Assembly: GCA_017461605.1 (NCBI GenBank)
Contig: JAFTXN010000006.1
Coordinates: forward strand, 162,216-226,215
Origin: Bacteroidaceae bacterium
GTDB lineage: Bacteria > Bacteroidota > Bacteroidia > Bacteroidales > Bacteroidaceae
Direction: 5' to 3'
Length of the DNA: 64,000 nucleotides
Shown: positions 25,693-34,600 of the stretch, piece after piece
Layout of the letters: each line of letters starts with the position of its first letter
How positions within the stretch are numbered: position 1 is the stretch's first letter
Made by a program: the position numbers and the translations under genes
The notes under the pieces: model-generated
Told to the model about the DNA's origin: nothing
What the model saw: only the letters and a program-made list of their open reading frames with translations
Databases searched by the model: none

Positions 25693-26337
25693 ATGAAATA
25701 CCGAGCCTTCATTTTCGACCTCGACGGAACCCTGCTCGACAGTCTGTCCGACCTGGCTGCATCCGTCAACTACGCGCTGCAAGCCTATGGCATGCCCTCT
25801 CGCACCATCGACGAGGTGCGCACCTTCGTAGGCAATGGAGTACGCCATCTGATGTCGGAAGCCGTAGCGAACGACACCGATCCTGCCACTTTCGAAGAGG
25901 TATTCGCCACCTTCCGCCGACACTATGCCGACCACTGCATGGACGCCACCGCCCCCTACCCCGGCATTGATGAGATGCTCATCACCCTGCGACAACTCGG
26001 CATCCGCACCGCCATTGTCAGCAACAAGATACAGACTGCGGTGGACACCTTGCACCAACACTTCTTTGCCGCCACCATCGACACCGCCATCGGCGAGAGC
26101 GACCGCATCCGCCGCAAGCCACACCCCGACGGGTTGCAGGAAGCCATGCGACGCTTAGGCAGCACTCCCGACACCACGCTCTATGTCGGCGATTCGGAGG
26201 TAGACATCCTTACGGCACAGCGTTGCGGCATCAGGTGCATCACGGCCTTGTGGGGCTTTCGTGACGAAAGTTTCCTGCGCCAACAGGGGGCCGAGACCTG
26301 CATCCGACACCCGCGCGAACTCCTATCGCAGCTCTGA
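25693..26337 (+). CDS. HAD-family phosphatase, phosphoglycolate phosphatase-like
   Basis: A 214-residue haloacid dehalogenase hydrolase. The nucleophile Asp9 and acid/base Asp11 lie in FDLDGTLLDS; motif II Ser/Thr is in TAIVSNK; motif III Lys is in RRKPHPDG; motif IV is VGDSEVDI. A helical cap domain (about 15-85) places it among subclass I Gph-like enzymes that remove 2-phosphoglycolate or similar small phosphates. It stands alone between the gloA promoter region and the carAB leader. The natural substrate is uncertain. Confidence 0.85.
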   Translation: MKYRAFIFDLDGTLLDSLSDLAASVNYALQAYGMPSRTIDEVRTFVGNGVRHLMSEAVANDTDPATFEEVFATFRRHYADHCMDATAPYPGIDEMLITLRQLGIRTAIVSNKIQTAVDTLHQHFFAATIDTAIGESDRIRRKPHPDGLQEAMRRLGSTPDTTLYVGDSEVDILTAQRCGIRCITALWGFRDESFLRQQGAETCIRHPRELLSQL

Positions 26338-26367
26338 TGGCAGTGCTCCCGATAACGGCATGCGCAT

Positions 26368-26433
26368 GCAGAAAAATCTGCAAGGCGTTCTGAAATTTCT
26401 ACAAGGCGTTTAGAAAATTCTGCAGTGCTTCCG
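26368..26433 (+). repeat. 22-bp-period palindromic array B
   Basis: Three exact 22-base units start at 26368, 26390 and 26412. Each has an AT-rich palindromic core (AGAAAAATCT, GAAATTTC, AGAAAATTCT) and a linker (GCAAGGCGTT, ACAAGGCGTTT, GCAGTGCTTCCG). It shares units with array A at 5015 and the end of array D at 57056. It sits in the 482-bp gap 26338-26819, the rest of which is the carAB leader. Confidence 0.75.
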
Positions 26434-26529
26434 GATTTTTGGTACATGCCGACAGCGATTTGCTTCGACAGCGAAAAAAAAGGAAAAAACTTTTTTTGAC
26501 ACACTCCGTTCATTATCTAAAAAAATCTA

Positions 26530-26537
26530 TACCTTTG
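26530..26537 (+). promoter_or_regulatory. -7 box of the carAB leader promoter
   Basis: TACCTTTG matches TAnnTTTG exactly; the -33 region is not a clear TTTG. Transcription would start about 15 bases before the leader ORF at 26560. Confidence 0.45.
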
Positions 26538-26559
26538 CACGAAATACAGAAAAGCCGTT

Positions 26560-26748
26560 ATGAAACCTCAGCCTCAAGCACATCGTTTTGAGAAATCGCT
26601 GTTGGAACCCCGATACGTTCCGCAGCAGTATGCGATTTGCTCTCATCACAAGTGCTTCGGCTTCCCCCACCAGGTTGACGACTTCTCACATTTTCCTTTT
26701 TCGCTATTATCCCACAATGACCACTCTCGGCATCAACGGCCGCAGTAG
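26560..26748 (+). CDS. Candidate carAB leader peptide
   Basis: A 62-codon ORF (MKPQPQAHRFEKSLLEPRYV...) beginning about 15-20 bases after the predicted transcription start. It is His-rich (8 His) but resembles no family I know. What supports it is position: its last codons and TAG stop lie inside the 3' half of a terminator hairpin, and a U-rich stretch (about 26690-26710) precedes that hairpin, the same order as the enterobacterial pyrBI leader. If translated it would act in cis by blocking the hairpin rather than as a working protein. No direct proof of translation is visible. Confidence 0.4.
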   Translation: MKPQPQAHRFEKSLLEPRYVPQQYAICSHHKCFGFPHQVDDFSHFPFSLLSHNDHSRHQRPQ

Positions 26749-26758
26749 TGGTTTTTTT
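26719..26758 (+). terminator. Terminator/attenuator in the carAB leader
   Basis: CCACT (26721-26725) pairs with AGTGG (26747-26751), extended inside by CGGC with GCCG, followed by seven T. It lies 60 bp before carA and downstream of the putative promoter, so it would cut carAB transcription unless bypassed. Confidence 0.65.
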
Positions 26759-26819
26759 GTGTCTACGCGAAAGGAAATTCCACAACGGAAAACATAACAA
26801 AAAAACCCATTCATAAGAC

Positions 26820-27899
26820 ATGCGAAACGTAACATTGGTTCTTGAAGACGGCTCTAAATTCCACGGAAAGTCGTTTGGTTATGAGAAGCCCGTACAGGGC
26901 GAAGTGGTGTTCAACTCGGCCATGACAGGATATCCCGAAGCATTGACCGACCCTGCATTTGCCGGACAGATCATGGTGATGACCTATCCACAAGTGGGCA
27001 ACTATGGTGTGCCGCCCCTTGACGAAAAAACCGACGGCCTGGCCAACTTCACCGAGAGCGACCACATACAGCCCGCATGCCTCATTGTGAGCGACTACAG
27101 CGAAGCCTACTGCCACTGGAATGCGAAAGAGAGTTTGGGCGAATGGCTGGTGCGCGAACAGGTGCCGGCCATCACCGGCATCGACACACGCGAAATCACC
27201 AAGACGCTGCGCGAACATGGTGTGATGAGCGGCCGCATCGTCTTCGAAGGCATGGAGGAAGAGACAACTCCCGCTCCGGCTTACGACGAAGTGAACTATG
27301 CTGCTCAGGTGTCGTGCAAAGAAGTGATACGCTACAATCCGGGCGCTGCCAAAAAGGTGGTGGCTGTGGACTGCGGCATCAAGAACAACACACTGCGCAG
27401 TCTCATCCGCAGAGGTGTCGAGGTAATTCGCGTACCTTGGGACTACGATTTCAATACACTGGAATTCGACGGATTGCTGCTCGGTAGCGGCCCCGGCAAT
27501 CCCGACACCTGCGAAGCCACAGTGAAACACATCGTTCGCTTCCTGCAGAGCGACAAGATGCGTCCCTGCTTGGGCATCGGCATGGGCAACCTGCTCCTGG
27601 CCAAAGCCGTAGGCGCAAGAACCTACAAGCTGAAATACGGACACCGCACCCACAACCAACCCGTGCGCAAGGTGGATACCAACACCTGCTTCATCACCAC
27701 ACAAACCCACGGATACGCGGTGGACACAGCCACACTGCCCGAGGACTGGACCGCCTCATACGTCAACATGAACGACGGCACCAACGAAGGCATCCGTCAC
27801 ATCCACAAGCCTTGGTCGGCCGTACAGTTCCAACCCGAATCGTGCAACAACCCCGTGGCCACCGACCCTATCTTCGACGAATTCGTAACGCTTTTATAA
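26820..27899 (+). CDS. carA: Carbamoyl-phosphate synthase small subunit, glutaminase site degenerate
   Basis: 359 residues, full length and collinear with CarA: N-terminal domain (VFNSAMTGYPEALTDP, ITGIDTRE) and a class I amidotransferase domain from about 180 (VDCGIKNN, GSGPGNPD). The glutaminase site is broken. The GICLGHQ motif reads GIGMGNL: Gly254 replaces the catalytic Cys, and the His-Gln pair after it is Asn-Leu. The catalytic His position in FQGHPE reads VQFQPE, Gln338. The Glu is kept (Glu340). The fold and the contacts to CarB appear preserved, as in ammonia-dependent synthetases. It precedes carB by 18 bp under a probable attenuator. Confidence 0.9.
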   Translation: MRNVTLVLEDGSKFHGKSFGYEKPVQGEVVFNSAMTGYPEALTDPAFAGQIMVMTYPQVGNYGVPPLDEKTDGLANFTESDHIQPACLIVSDYSEAYCHWNAKESLGEWLVREQVPAITGIDTREITKTLREHGVMSGRIVFEGMEEETTPAPAYDEVNYAAQVSCKEVIRYNPGAAKKVVAVDCGIKNNTLRSLIRRGVEVIRVPWDYDFNTLEFDGLLLGSGPGNPDTCEATVKHIVRFLQSDKMRPCLGIGMGNLLLAKAVGARTYKLKYGHRTHNQPVRKVDTNTCFITTQTHGYAVDTATLPEDWTASYVNMNDGTNEGIRHIHKPWSAVQFQPESCNNPVATDPIFDEFVTLL

Positions 27900-27917
27900 T
27901 CCCCAAAGACCATCATC

Positions 27918-30900
27918 ATGAAAGAAATAAAAAAAGTCCTGCTGTTGGGTTCCGGTGCCCTTAAGATCGGAGAAGCCGGCGAATTTGACTATTCCGGTTC
28001 GCAAGCCCTCAAGGCGTTGAAAGAAGAGAACATCGAGACCATTCTCATCAACCCCAACATTGCCACCGTGCAAACCAGTGAGGGAGTGGCCGACCGCACC
28101 TACTTCCTGCCCGTTACACCTTTCTTCGTTGAAAAGGTAATTCAGAAGGAACGCCCTCAAGGCATCATGTTGGCCTTCGGCGGACAGACCGCGCTGAACT
28201 GCGGCGTGGAACTCTACAAGAGCGGTATTCTTGACAAATACGACTTGCAAGTGCTTGGCACTCCCGTGCAAGCCATCATGGATACGGAAGACAGAGACCT
28301 GTTCGTGCAGAAACTGAACGAAATCAACATCAAAACAATCAAGAGCGAAGCTTGTGAGAACATCGAAAGCGCACGCCGTGCCGCCAAAGAACTGGGCTAC
28401 CCCGTCATCCTGCGTGCAGCCTACGCACTCGGCGGACTCGGTTCCGGATTCTGCGACAACGAAGAAGAGCTCAACAAGTTGGCAGAAAAGGCATTCTCGT
28501 TCTCGCCGCAGGTGCTGGTAGAGAAGAGCCTGAAAGGTTGGAAGGAAATCGAGTTCGAAGTGGTGCGCGACCGTTTCGACAACTGCATCACCGTATGTAA
28601 CATGGAGAACTTCGACCCGCTCGGCATCCACACCGGCGAGAGTATCGTTATCGCTCCCTGTCAGACACTCAACAACAACGAAGTGCAGAAGTTGCGCGAA
28701 CTGGCCATCCGCATCGTTCGCCACGTAGGCATCGTGGGTGAATGTAACGTGCAATATGCTTTCGACCCCTTCTCTGAAGACTATCGCGTCATTGAGGTGA
28801 ATGCACGTCTGAGCCGTTCTTCGGCTTTGGCCTCCAAAGCCACAGGCTATCCCCTCGCCTTCATTGCAGCCAAATTGGGTCTCGGTTACGGCCTCTTCGA
28901 CCTCAAAAACACAGTAACGAAAACCACAACAGCCTACTTCGAACCTACCCTCGACTACATCGTAGGTAAGTTCCCGCGCTGGGACCTCGGAAAGTTCCGT
29001 GGCGTGGACCGCGAAATCGGTTCGTCCATGAAGTCGGTGGGCGAAGTGATGTCCATCGGTCGCACCTTCGAAGAGGTAATTCAGAAAGGTCTGCGCATGA
29101 TCGGACAAGGCATGCACGGATTTGTGGACAACAAGGAACTGAAAATTGACGACGTGGATGCAGCCCTGCGCGAGCCGACCGACAAGCGTATCTTTGTCAT
29201 CGAAAAAGCATTCGACCAGGGTTACACCGTTGAACAGATTTACCAACTCACCAAAATCGACAAGTGGTTCCTGCAAAAGCTCAAAGGCATTCACGACACC
29301 GATCAGGAACTGCATGCCGTGGGCAACATCAACCTGCTTGACAACGAACTGCTGAAGAAAGCCAAGGTGCAAGGATTCACCGACTTCCAGATTGCTCGTG
29401 CATTGGGACTGGAAAAAGAAATGGAGCCCGAAAAGGCTGCACTCATTGTGCGCCAGCGCCGTAAGCAAGCCGGCATCATCCCCTACGTCAAGCAAATCGA
29501 CACCTTGGCCGCGGAATATCCGGCACAGGCCAACTACCTGTATCTCACCTACCTGGGACAGGCACACGACATCGCTTTCGAAAACGACAAGCGAAGCGTG
29601 GTGGTACTTGGTTCGGGCGCATACCGCATTGGTTCGTCCGTAGAGTTCGACTGGTGTGGTGTGCAGGCTCTCAACACTATCCGCAAAGAGGGTTACCGCT
29701 CCATCATGATCAACTACAACCCCGAAACGGTGTCGACCGACTACGACATGTGCGATCGTCTCTACTTTGACGAACTCACCTTTGAGCGTGTGATGGACGT
29801 GCTTGACCTCGAATGCCCTTACGGCGTGGTGGTATCGACCGGCGGACAGATTCCCAACAACTTGGCCATCCGTTTGGACGAACAGCACATTCCTCTGCTT
29901 GGTACACAGGCAAAATACATCGACAACGCCGAAGACCGCGACAAATTCTCCGCACTGCTCGACAGCATCGGTGTGGACCAACCCGAATGGAGCGCCCTCA
30001 CCTCGATGGCAGACATCAACACATTCATCGAGAAGGTGGGCTTCCCCGTATTGGTGCGTCCCAGCTACGTGCTCTCGGGTGCTGCCATGAATGTTTGCTC
30101 CAACCAGGATGAACTCGAACGCTTCCTGAAACTTGCCGCCAATGTGAGCAAGAAACACCCCGTGGTAGTAAGCCGATTCCTGCAACACGCCAAGGAGGTG
30201 GAAATGGATGCCGTGGCACGCGATGGCGAAATCATTGCCTACGCCATCAGTGAGCATGTGGAATATGCCGGTGTGCACTCCGGTGACGCTACCATTCAGT
30301 TCCCGCCTCAGAAACTCTATGTGGAAACAGCCCGTCGCATCAAGAAAATCTCCAAGCAGATTGCCAAAGAATTGCACATCAGCGGACCGTTCAACATCCA
30401 GTTCCTAGCCAAAGAAAACGACATCAAGGTTATCGAATGTAACCTCCGCGCCAGCCGCTCCTTCCCCTTCGTGAGCAAGGTGCTCAAGATCAACCTTATC
30501 GAACTGGCCACCCGCATCATGCTCGGCCTGCCCGTCGAAAAGCCCTCCAGCAATCTGTTTGACTTGGACTACGTGGGTGTGAAAGCCTCTATGTTCTCCT
30601 TCAACCGCCTGCAGAAGGCCGACCCCGTGCTCGGCGTCGACATGGCTTCGACCGGTGAAGTGGGATGCTTGGGCGAGGATTCACGCGCTGCCCTGCTGAA
30701 GAGTATGCTCTCAGTGGGCCACCGCATTCCCGAAAAGAACATTCTCCTCTCAACCGGAGACGGAAAGCAAAAAGCCGAAATGCTGGAAGCCGCTCAGATG
30801 CTGAAGGAACATGGTTACAACCTCTACGCCACCGGCGGAACAAGCCGCTACCTCACAGAAAACGGCGTTGAGAACACTCTTGTTTACTGGCCCAGCGAGA

Positions 30901-31133
30901 GCGGACAGCCTCAGGCACTCGACTTGCTGCACAACAAGCAAATCGACATGGTGGTGAATATCCCGAAGAACCTCTCAACGGGTGAACTGACCAATGGTTA
31001 CAAGATTCGTCGTGCTGCCATCGACCTCAACATTCCACTCATCACAAATGCCCGATTGGCATCGGCATTCATCGGTGCATTCTGCACAATGTCGATGGAC
31101 GACCTCGAAATCAAGAGTTGGCAGGAATACTAA
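27918..31133 (+). CDS. carB: Carbamoyl-phosphate synthase large subunit
   Basis: 1071 residues, the full length of CarB, which makes carbamoyl phosphate from ammonia, bicarbonate and two ATP for pyrimidines and arginine. Two homologous ATP-grasp halves (about 1-400 and 550-935) start LLLGSGALKIGEAGEFDYSG and VVLGSGAYRIGSSVEFDWCG. The final 135 residues are the MGS-like regulatory domain (YATGGTSRYL). The catalytic subunit looks intact, so the complex should work with free ammonia even if CarA cannot hydrolyse glutamine. It forms an operon with carA and ends at a good terminator. Confidence 0.97.
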   Translation: MKEIKKVLLLGSGALKIGEAGEFDYSGSQALKALKEENIETILINPNIATVQTSEGVADRTYFLPVTPFFVEKVIQKERPQGIMLAFGGQTALNCGVELYKSGILDKYDLQVLGTPVQAIMDTEDRDLFVQKLNEINIKTIKSEACENIESARRAAKELGYPVILRAAYALGGLGSGFCDNEEELNKLAEKAFSFSPQVLVEKSLKGWKEIEFEVVRDRFDNCITVCNMENFDPLGIHTGESIVIAPCQTLNNNEVQKLRELAIRIVRHVGIVGECNVQYAFDPFSEDYRVIEVNARLSRSSALASKATGYPLAFIAAKLGLGYGLFDLKNTVTKTTTAYFEPTLDYIVGKFPRWDLGKFRGVDREIGSSMKSVGEVMSIGRTFEEVIQKGLRMIGQGMHGFVDNKELKIDDVDAALREPTDKRIFVIEKAFDQGYTVEQIYQLTKIDKWFLQKLKGIHDTDQELHAVGNINLLDNELLKKAKVQGFTDFQIARALGLEKEMEPEKAALIVRQRRKQAGIIPYVKQIDTLAAEYPAQANYLYLTYLGQAHDIAFENDKRSVVVLGSGAYRIGSSVEFDWCGVQALNTIRKEGYRSIMINYNPETVSTDYDMCDRLYFDELTFERVMDVLDLECPYGVVVSTGGQIPNNLAIRLDEQHIPLLGTQAKYIDNAEDRDKFSALLDSIGVDQPEWSALTSMADINTFIEKVGFPVLVRPSYVLSGAAMNVCSNQDELERFLKLAANVSKKHPVVVSRFLQHAKEVEMDAVARDGEIIAYAISEHVEYAGVHSGDATIQFPPQKLYVETARRIKKISKQIAKELHISGPFNIQFLAKENDIKVIECNLRASRSFPFVSKVLKINLIELATRIMLGLPVEKPSSNLFDLDYVGVKASMFSFNRLQKADPVLGVDMASTGEVGCLGEDSRAALLKSMLSVGHRIPEKNILLSTGDGKQKAEMLEAAQMLKEHGYNLYATGGTSRYLTENGVENTLVYWPSESGQPQALDLLHNKQIDMVVNIPKNLSTGELTNGYKIRRAAIDLNIPLITNARLASAFIGAFCTMSMDDLEIKSWQEY

Positions 31134-31163
31134 ACCGAGCACTACTGACTAACTCCCATATCC

Positions 31164-31206
31164 ACCGCAGCGAAACAGGAAGACCTGCTTCGCTGCGGTA
31201 TTTTTT
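31164..31206 (+). terminator. Terminator after carB
   Basis: ACCGCAGCGAA pairs perfectly with TTCGCTGCGGT, loop of 14, then ATTTTTTG. Confidence 0.88.
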
Positions 31207-31237
31207 GTACGACAGTTCGAATAAGCCTGATGTGCAT

Positions 31238-31298
31238 CCGGAGAGTGACAGAAGAGTGCATCTGTCACTCATCTGTCACCCTATCTGTCACAGGTTTA
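31238..31298 (+). repeat. CATCTGTCAC repeat cluster
   Basis: CATCTGTCACT, CATCTGTCACC and CTATCTGTCACA follow at 11-base spacing, preceded by an inverted GTGACAG. The same motif clusters at 10586-10676. It occupies part of the 509-bp gap 31134-31642, which also holds the carB terminator and an alternating purine-pyrimidine tract but no gene I can support. Confidence 0.55.
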
Positions 31299-31366
31299 CG
31301 CACTGACTCCCAACACTTTCAGAAGAAAATTGACAGTATGACAACAGAAAAGGCAAAATCGCTGGA

Positions 31367-31390
31367 TGCGCGTGCGCGCGTACACGCGCG
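31367..31390 (+). other. 24-bp strictly alternating pyrimidine-purine tract
   Basis: TGCGCGTGCG CGCGTACACG CGCG-type sequence alternates without a break for 24 bases and is followed by an AT-rich ATATTATATTTATAT stretch. A similar 22-base tract (GTACGCGCACGCG) lies at 56814-56835 in the ABC-F gene leader. Such sequence can adopt Z-form DNA. Confidence 0.5.
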
Positions 31391-31642
31391 AGCACATATT
31401 ATATTTATATGTATGCAGTGTGCATCTTTGTCACTTCCGCTTTTTGCTTTTATCACAACAGAGAAAAACTTTTTACATTTATATCTTTCATCGACAGGCT
31501 CATTTGGTTAAAATCCAAAGAAGACTTTGAGGAGTTCTGCCATTGTTGTAAATTAGCCACGTTTATAGTGCAATCTCTATATACACAAAGGAAAAAAAAA
31601 CGAACATCTTATACAAATCATTAAATCAATAAATCTTTCGCT

Positions 31643-34600
31643 ATGAAACATTTATCAAAATTGTTGTTGGTAGCCGGACTTGCTTTGCCGACCCTGCTAC
31701 CGGCGCAACAGAGGGTGACGGACGTCGACCGGACGAAATATCCCGACTATTCCACCACATTTAATCCTGATGAATCGCTAAAAGCCAAACCAATCCGCGC
31801 CACCAAGGGTAAAACAAAGGCTGTTGATGCACTTCCTGACCATGTGAACAATGCCGAGAACATGTATTTCCCTCCGGTGTTCAATCAGGATGGCGGATCG
31901 TGCGGTTCGGCATCGCGTATCTCCTATATGTTCAGCTACGAACTGGCAGCCTACCGCGATCTTGATGCTTCGAAGCCCGAAAACTACTACCCCTCACACT
32001 TCGTGTGGCTTCACACGTACGCCCCCAACGGACAGGGTAAAGACGAGTTTGTGCAGTTTGTCGGTGTCCCCTCGGCTGCCACGTATGGCGGACAGACCTA
32101 CTCTTCCTTATTTGGCAATCAGGACACACAGCAGAACGATTTCGGTTGGATGCAAGGTTATGATAAGTGGTTTGAAGCCATGCACAACCGCATGCTTAAG
32201 CCTCAACATTTTCCACAAAGCATTGCTACCGAAGAAGGCCGCAATGCCGTGAAGCGTTGGCTCTACAACCATAATGGCGACAACGACTTCCATGCCGGTG
32301 GTATCTGCGGTATAGGTGTTGCCTCGGGTGGCTTGTGGAAAAATATCCCTAAGACTGCTACGAACGATGCCATTGGCGTAACAGGTAAGTACTATGTGAA
32401 AGAATGGGGTACGCAAGTGGACCATGCTCTGACCATTGTGGGATATGACGACCGCATTGAGTTTGATCTCGATGGTGATGGCGTATATGGCGAAGCTGCT
32501 GCCGATGAACGCGGAGCATGGATTATTGTCAACTCATGGGGCAACACCTGGTGTAACAAAGGCTTCATCTATTGTCCTTACGCCTTTGCAGGAAGTGCTT
32601 TCAAGAACGACGGAGATCCCGGAAACCGCACCTTCAACGGAGACTTCTGGTGGCCGGAAATCTATCACGTACGCAAAGACTACCGCCCCCTGCGCACAAT
32701 CAAACTCGAGATGGAGTATTCTCGCCGAAGCGAAATCGCTCTGAGCGCCGGTGTATCAAGCGACTTGTCTGCCGAAAAGCCTGAAAAGTCCGTTCCGTTC
32801 ATCCACTTCATCTACTCGGGCGATGGAAACTATGGTAACACCAATCCGGCACCCGAAATTCCAATGTTGGGACGCTGGGCAGACGGAAAATTGCACACAG
32901 AGCCGATGGAATTTGGCTATGACCTTACCGACCTTTCTGCCACTTTCGACAAGAATATGCCACTCAAGTATTTCTTCATTGTCGATACCAAAACATGGGC
33001 ACAAGGCAATGGTAAAATTCACAAGGCCTCTATCATCGACTACGAACACGACCCTGCCGGTATAGAAACACCGTTCGACCTCAGTGGCGATGGCGTAGAA
33101 ATCAAGAACGCCGGTGAGCAAACCATCATCTCTGTAGTGGTATATGGACAAAACTATTTTGCTCCTCAGAATCCCTCGTTCGATGGAACCATACTCACCT
33201 GGCAAGCTCCTATGCGCTCCGGCCACGTTATCGAGTCGTATAACATTTATGCAGACAACGTGCTATTGACCAACGTTGGAAAAGACGTATTGACGTATCA
33301 GCCGACCAACGCAACTGCCGGAAGCTATAGCATCACAACCGTATACGAAGATGGCACTGAGTCGTCCAAGGCTACAGTGAATGCACCGGTGGCCAATGCC
33401 AGCATAAACACTGCCATCAACCTGAAGCAGTCCGGCTTCACCATTCCCAACGTCTTCAGCACTAAGTTTGAGCAAGCTACCATCGAGTTCTATATCAATC
33501 CGAACTCTCTGATAGACTGGAACCAAAGTGGTGGTCCCGGTTGGGGTACCTTCATGTTCCACGCCAACGCTGATGGACGCTACACTGTGGGATGGAACAC
33601 CGGTAACCACCGTGTCAACTCAAGCACAACGCTCAGCACCAGCACATGGAAGCACGTAGCCATGGTGATCGACGGAAACACCATCACGCTTTACATCAAT
33701 GGAAAGAAGAGTGGTTCGGTTACATCCTCTACCTATAGCGGTGTGGGAGGCTTTGGCGACCTCACATTCTCTGCCAACGGAACTCAAAATGCACAAAATG
33801 CCAAGTACGACGAAATTCGTATCTGGAACTATGCCCGTTCGGCTACCGAAGTACTGAAGAGCTACAATGTGGAATACACCGGAAGCATTCTCCCCCAAGG
33901 TCTGATTGCCTACTATAAGGGAGACACCCTGCACACAGCTGACGGAACTGTGAAACTGCGCGACTGCGTAGGTGGCAACCATGCTACTATTCTCAATAGC
34001 AACTTCCAGATGCTCAGTCTCGCAAAGAACAATCCTCCTCGCCTTGTTTCTCCGACAGACGAACTCACAGTAAGCATCAACGAACCCAAAGAACCCGTTT
34101 ATGCAGGTATTCCTGCCACCTTCACCGCCACACACAGCAACTCTGCCAACATCCTGAAGTGGACTGCCGCAGATGCAGGCGTAGAGAATTTGGCCGTAGC
34201 AAGACCCACCCTCACCTTCAGCAAGGCCGGCCAATACACTATCACGGTGGAAGCCGCAAATGCCAAGGGAGAAACAGCAACCGCTACTCGTGAAATCACT
34301 GTCAGCGAAGCTCCTGCCATTGACGCCGGATTTAAGGCTACAAATACCAATGTTCCGGCAGGTGAACGCGTCACCTTCTTGGTAAACAAGCCTGTGCTCG
34401 GCTACCTCTACGAATGGTCAATGCCCGGTGCCGATGTAGAAAAGGTTACTACGATGAACGCTGCAGCTTCTTACCAAGCTAAGGGCGATTACACCGTAAC
34501 ACTCAAGGTTACAGCCCCCGACGGACAAAGCAAGTCGTCAAGCGTTAACATCTCGGTGGTCGAAGTAGCTCCTGTAGCCAACTTCACCGTTGCGCCCGGT

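Noticed and set aside
26530-26560. Full -33/-7 promoter for the carAB leader
   Set aside because: Only the -7 box is convincing; the TTTTTTTG upstream is about 31 bases away, too far for the -33 role.
27894-30377. 827-codon open frame opposite carB
   Set aside because: It is exactly antisense to a well-conserved gene and its translation is not protein-like; the sense gene avoids TTA, CTA and TCA codons, which leaves the opposite frame free of stops. The same holds for 6620-8107, 18877-20379, 23736-25067 and 39974-41155.
31338-31511. 57-codon ORF starting MTTEKAKSLDARARVHARAH
   Set aside because: It crosses the alternating CG tract, which reads as Arg-Ala repeats in any frame; no ribosome site or homology.
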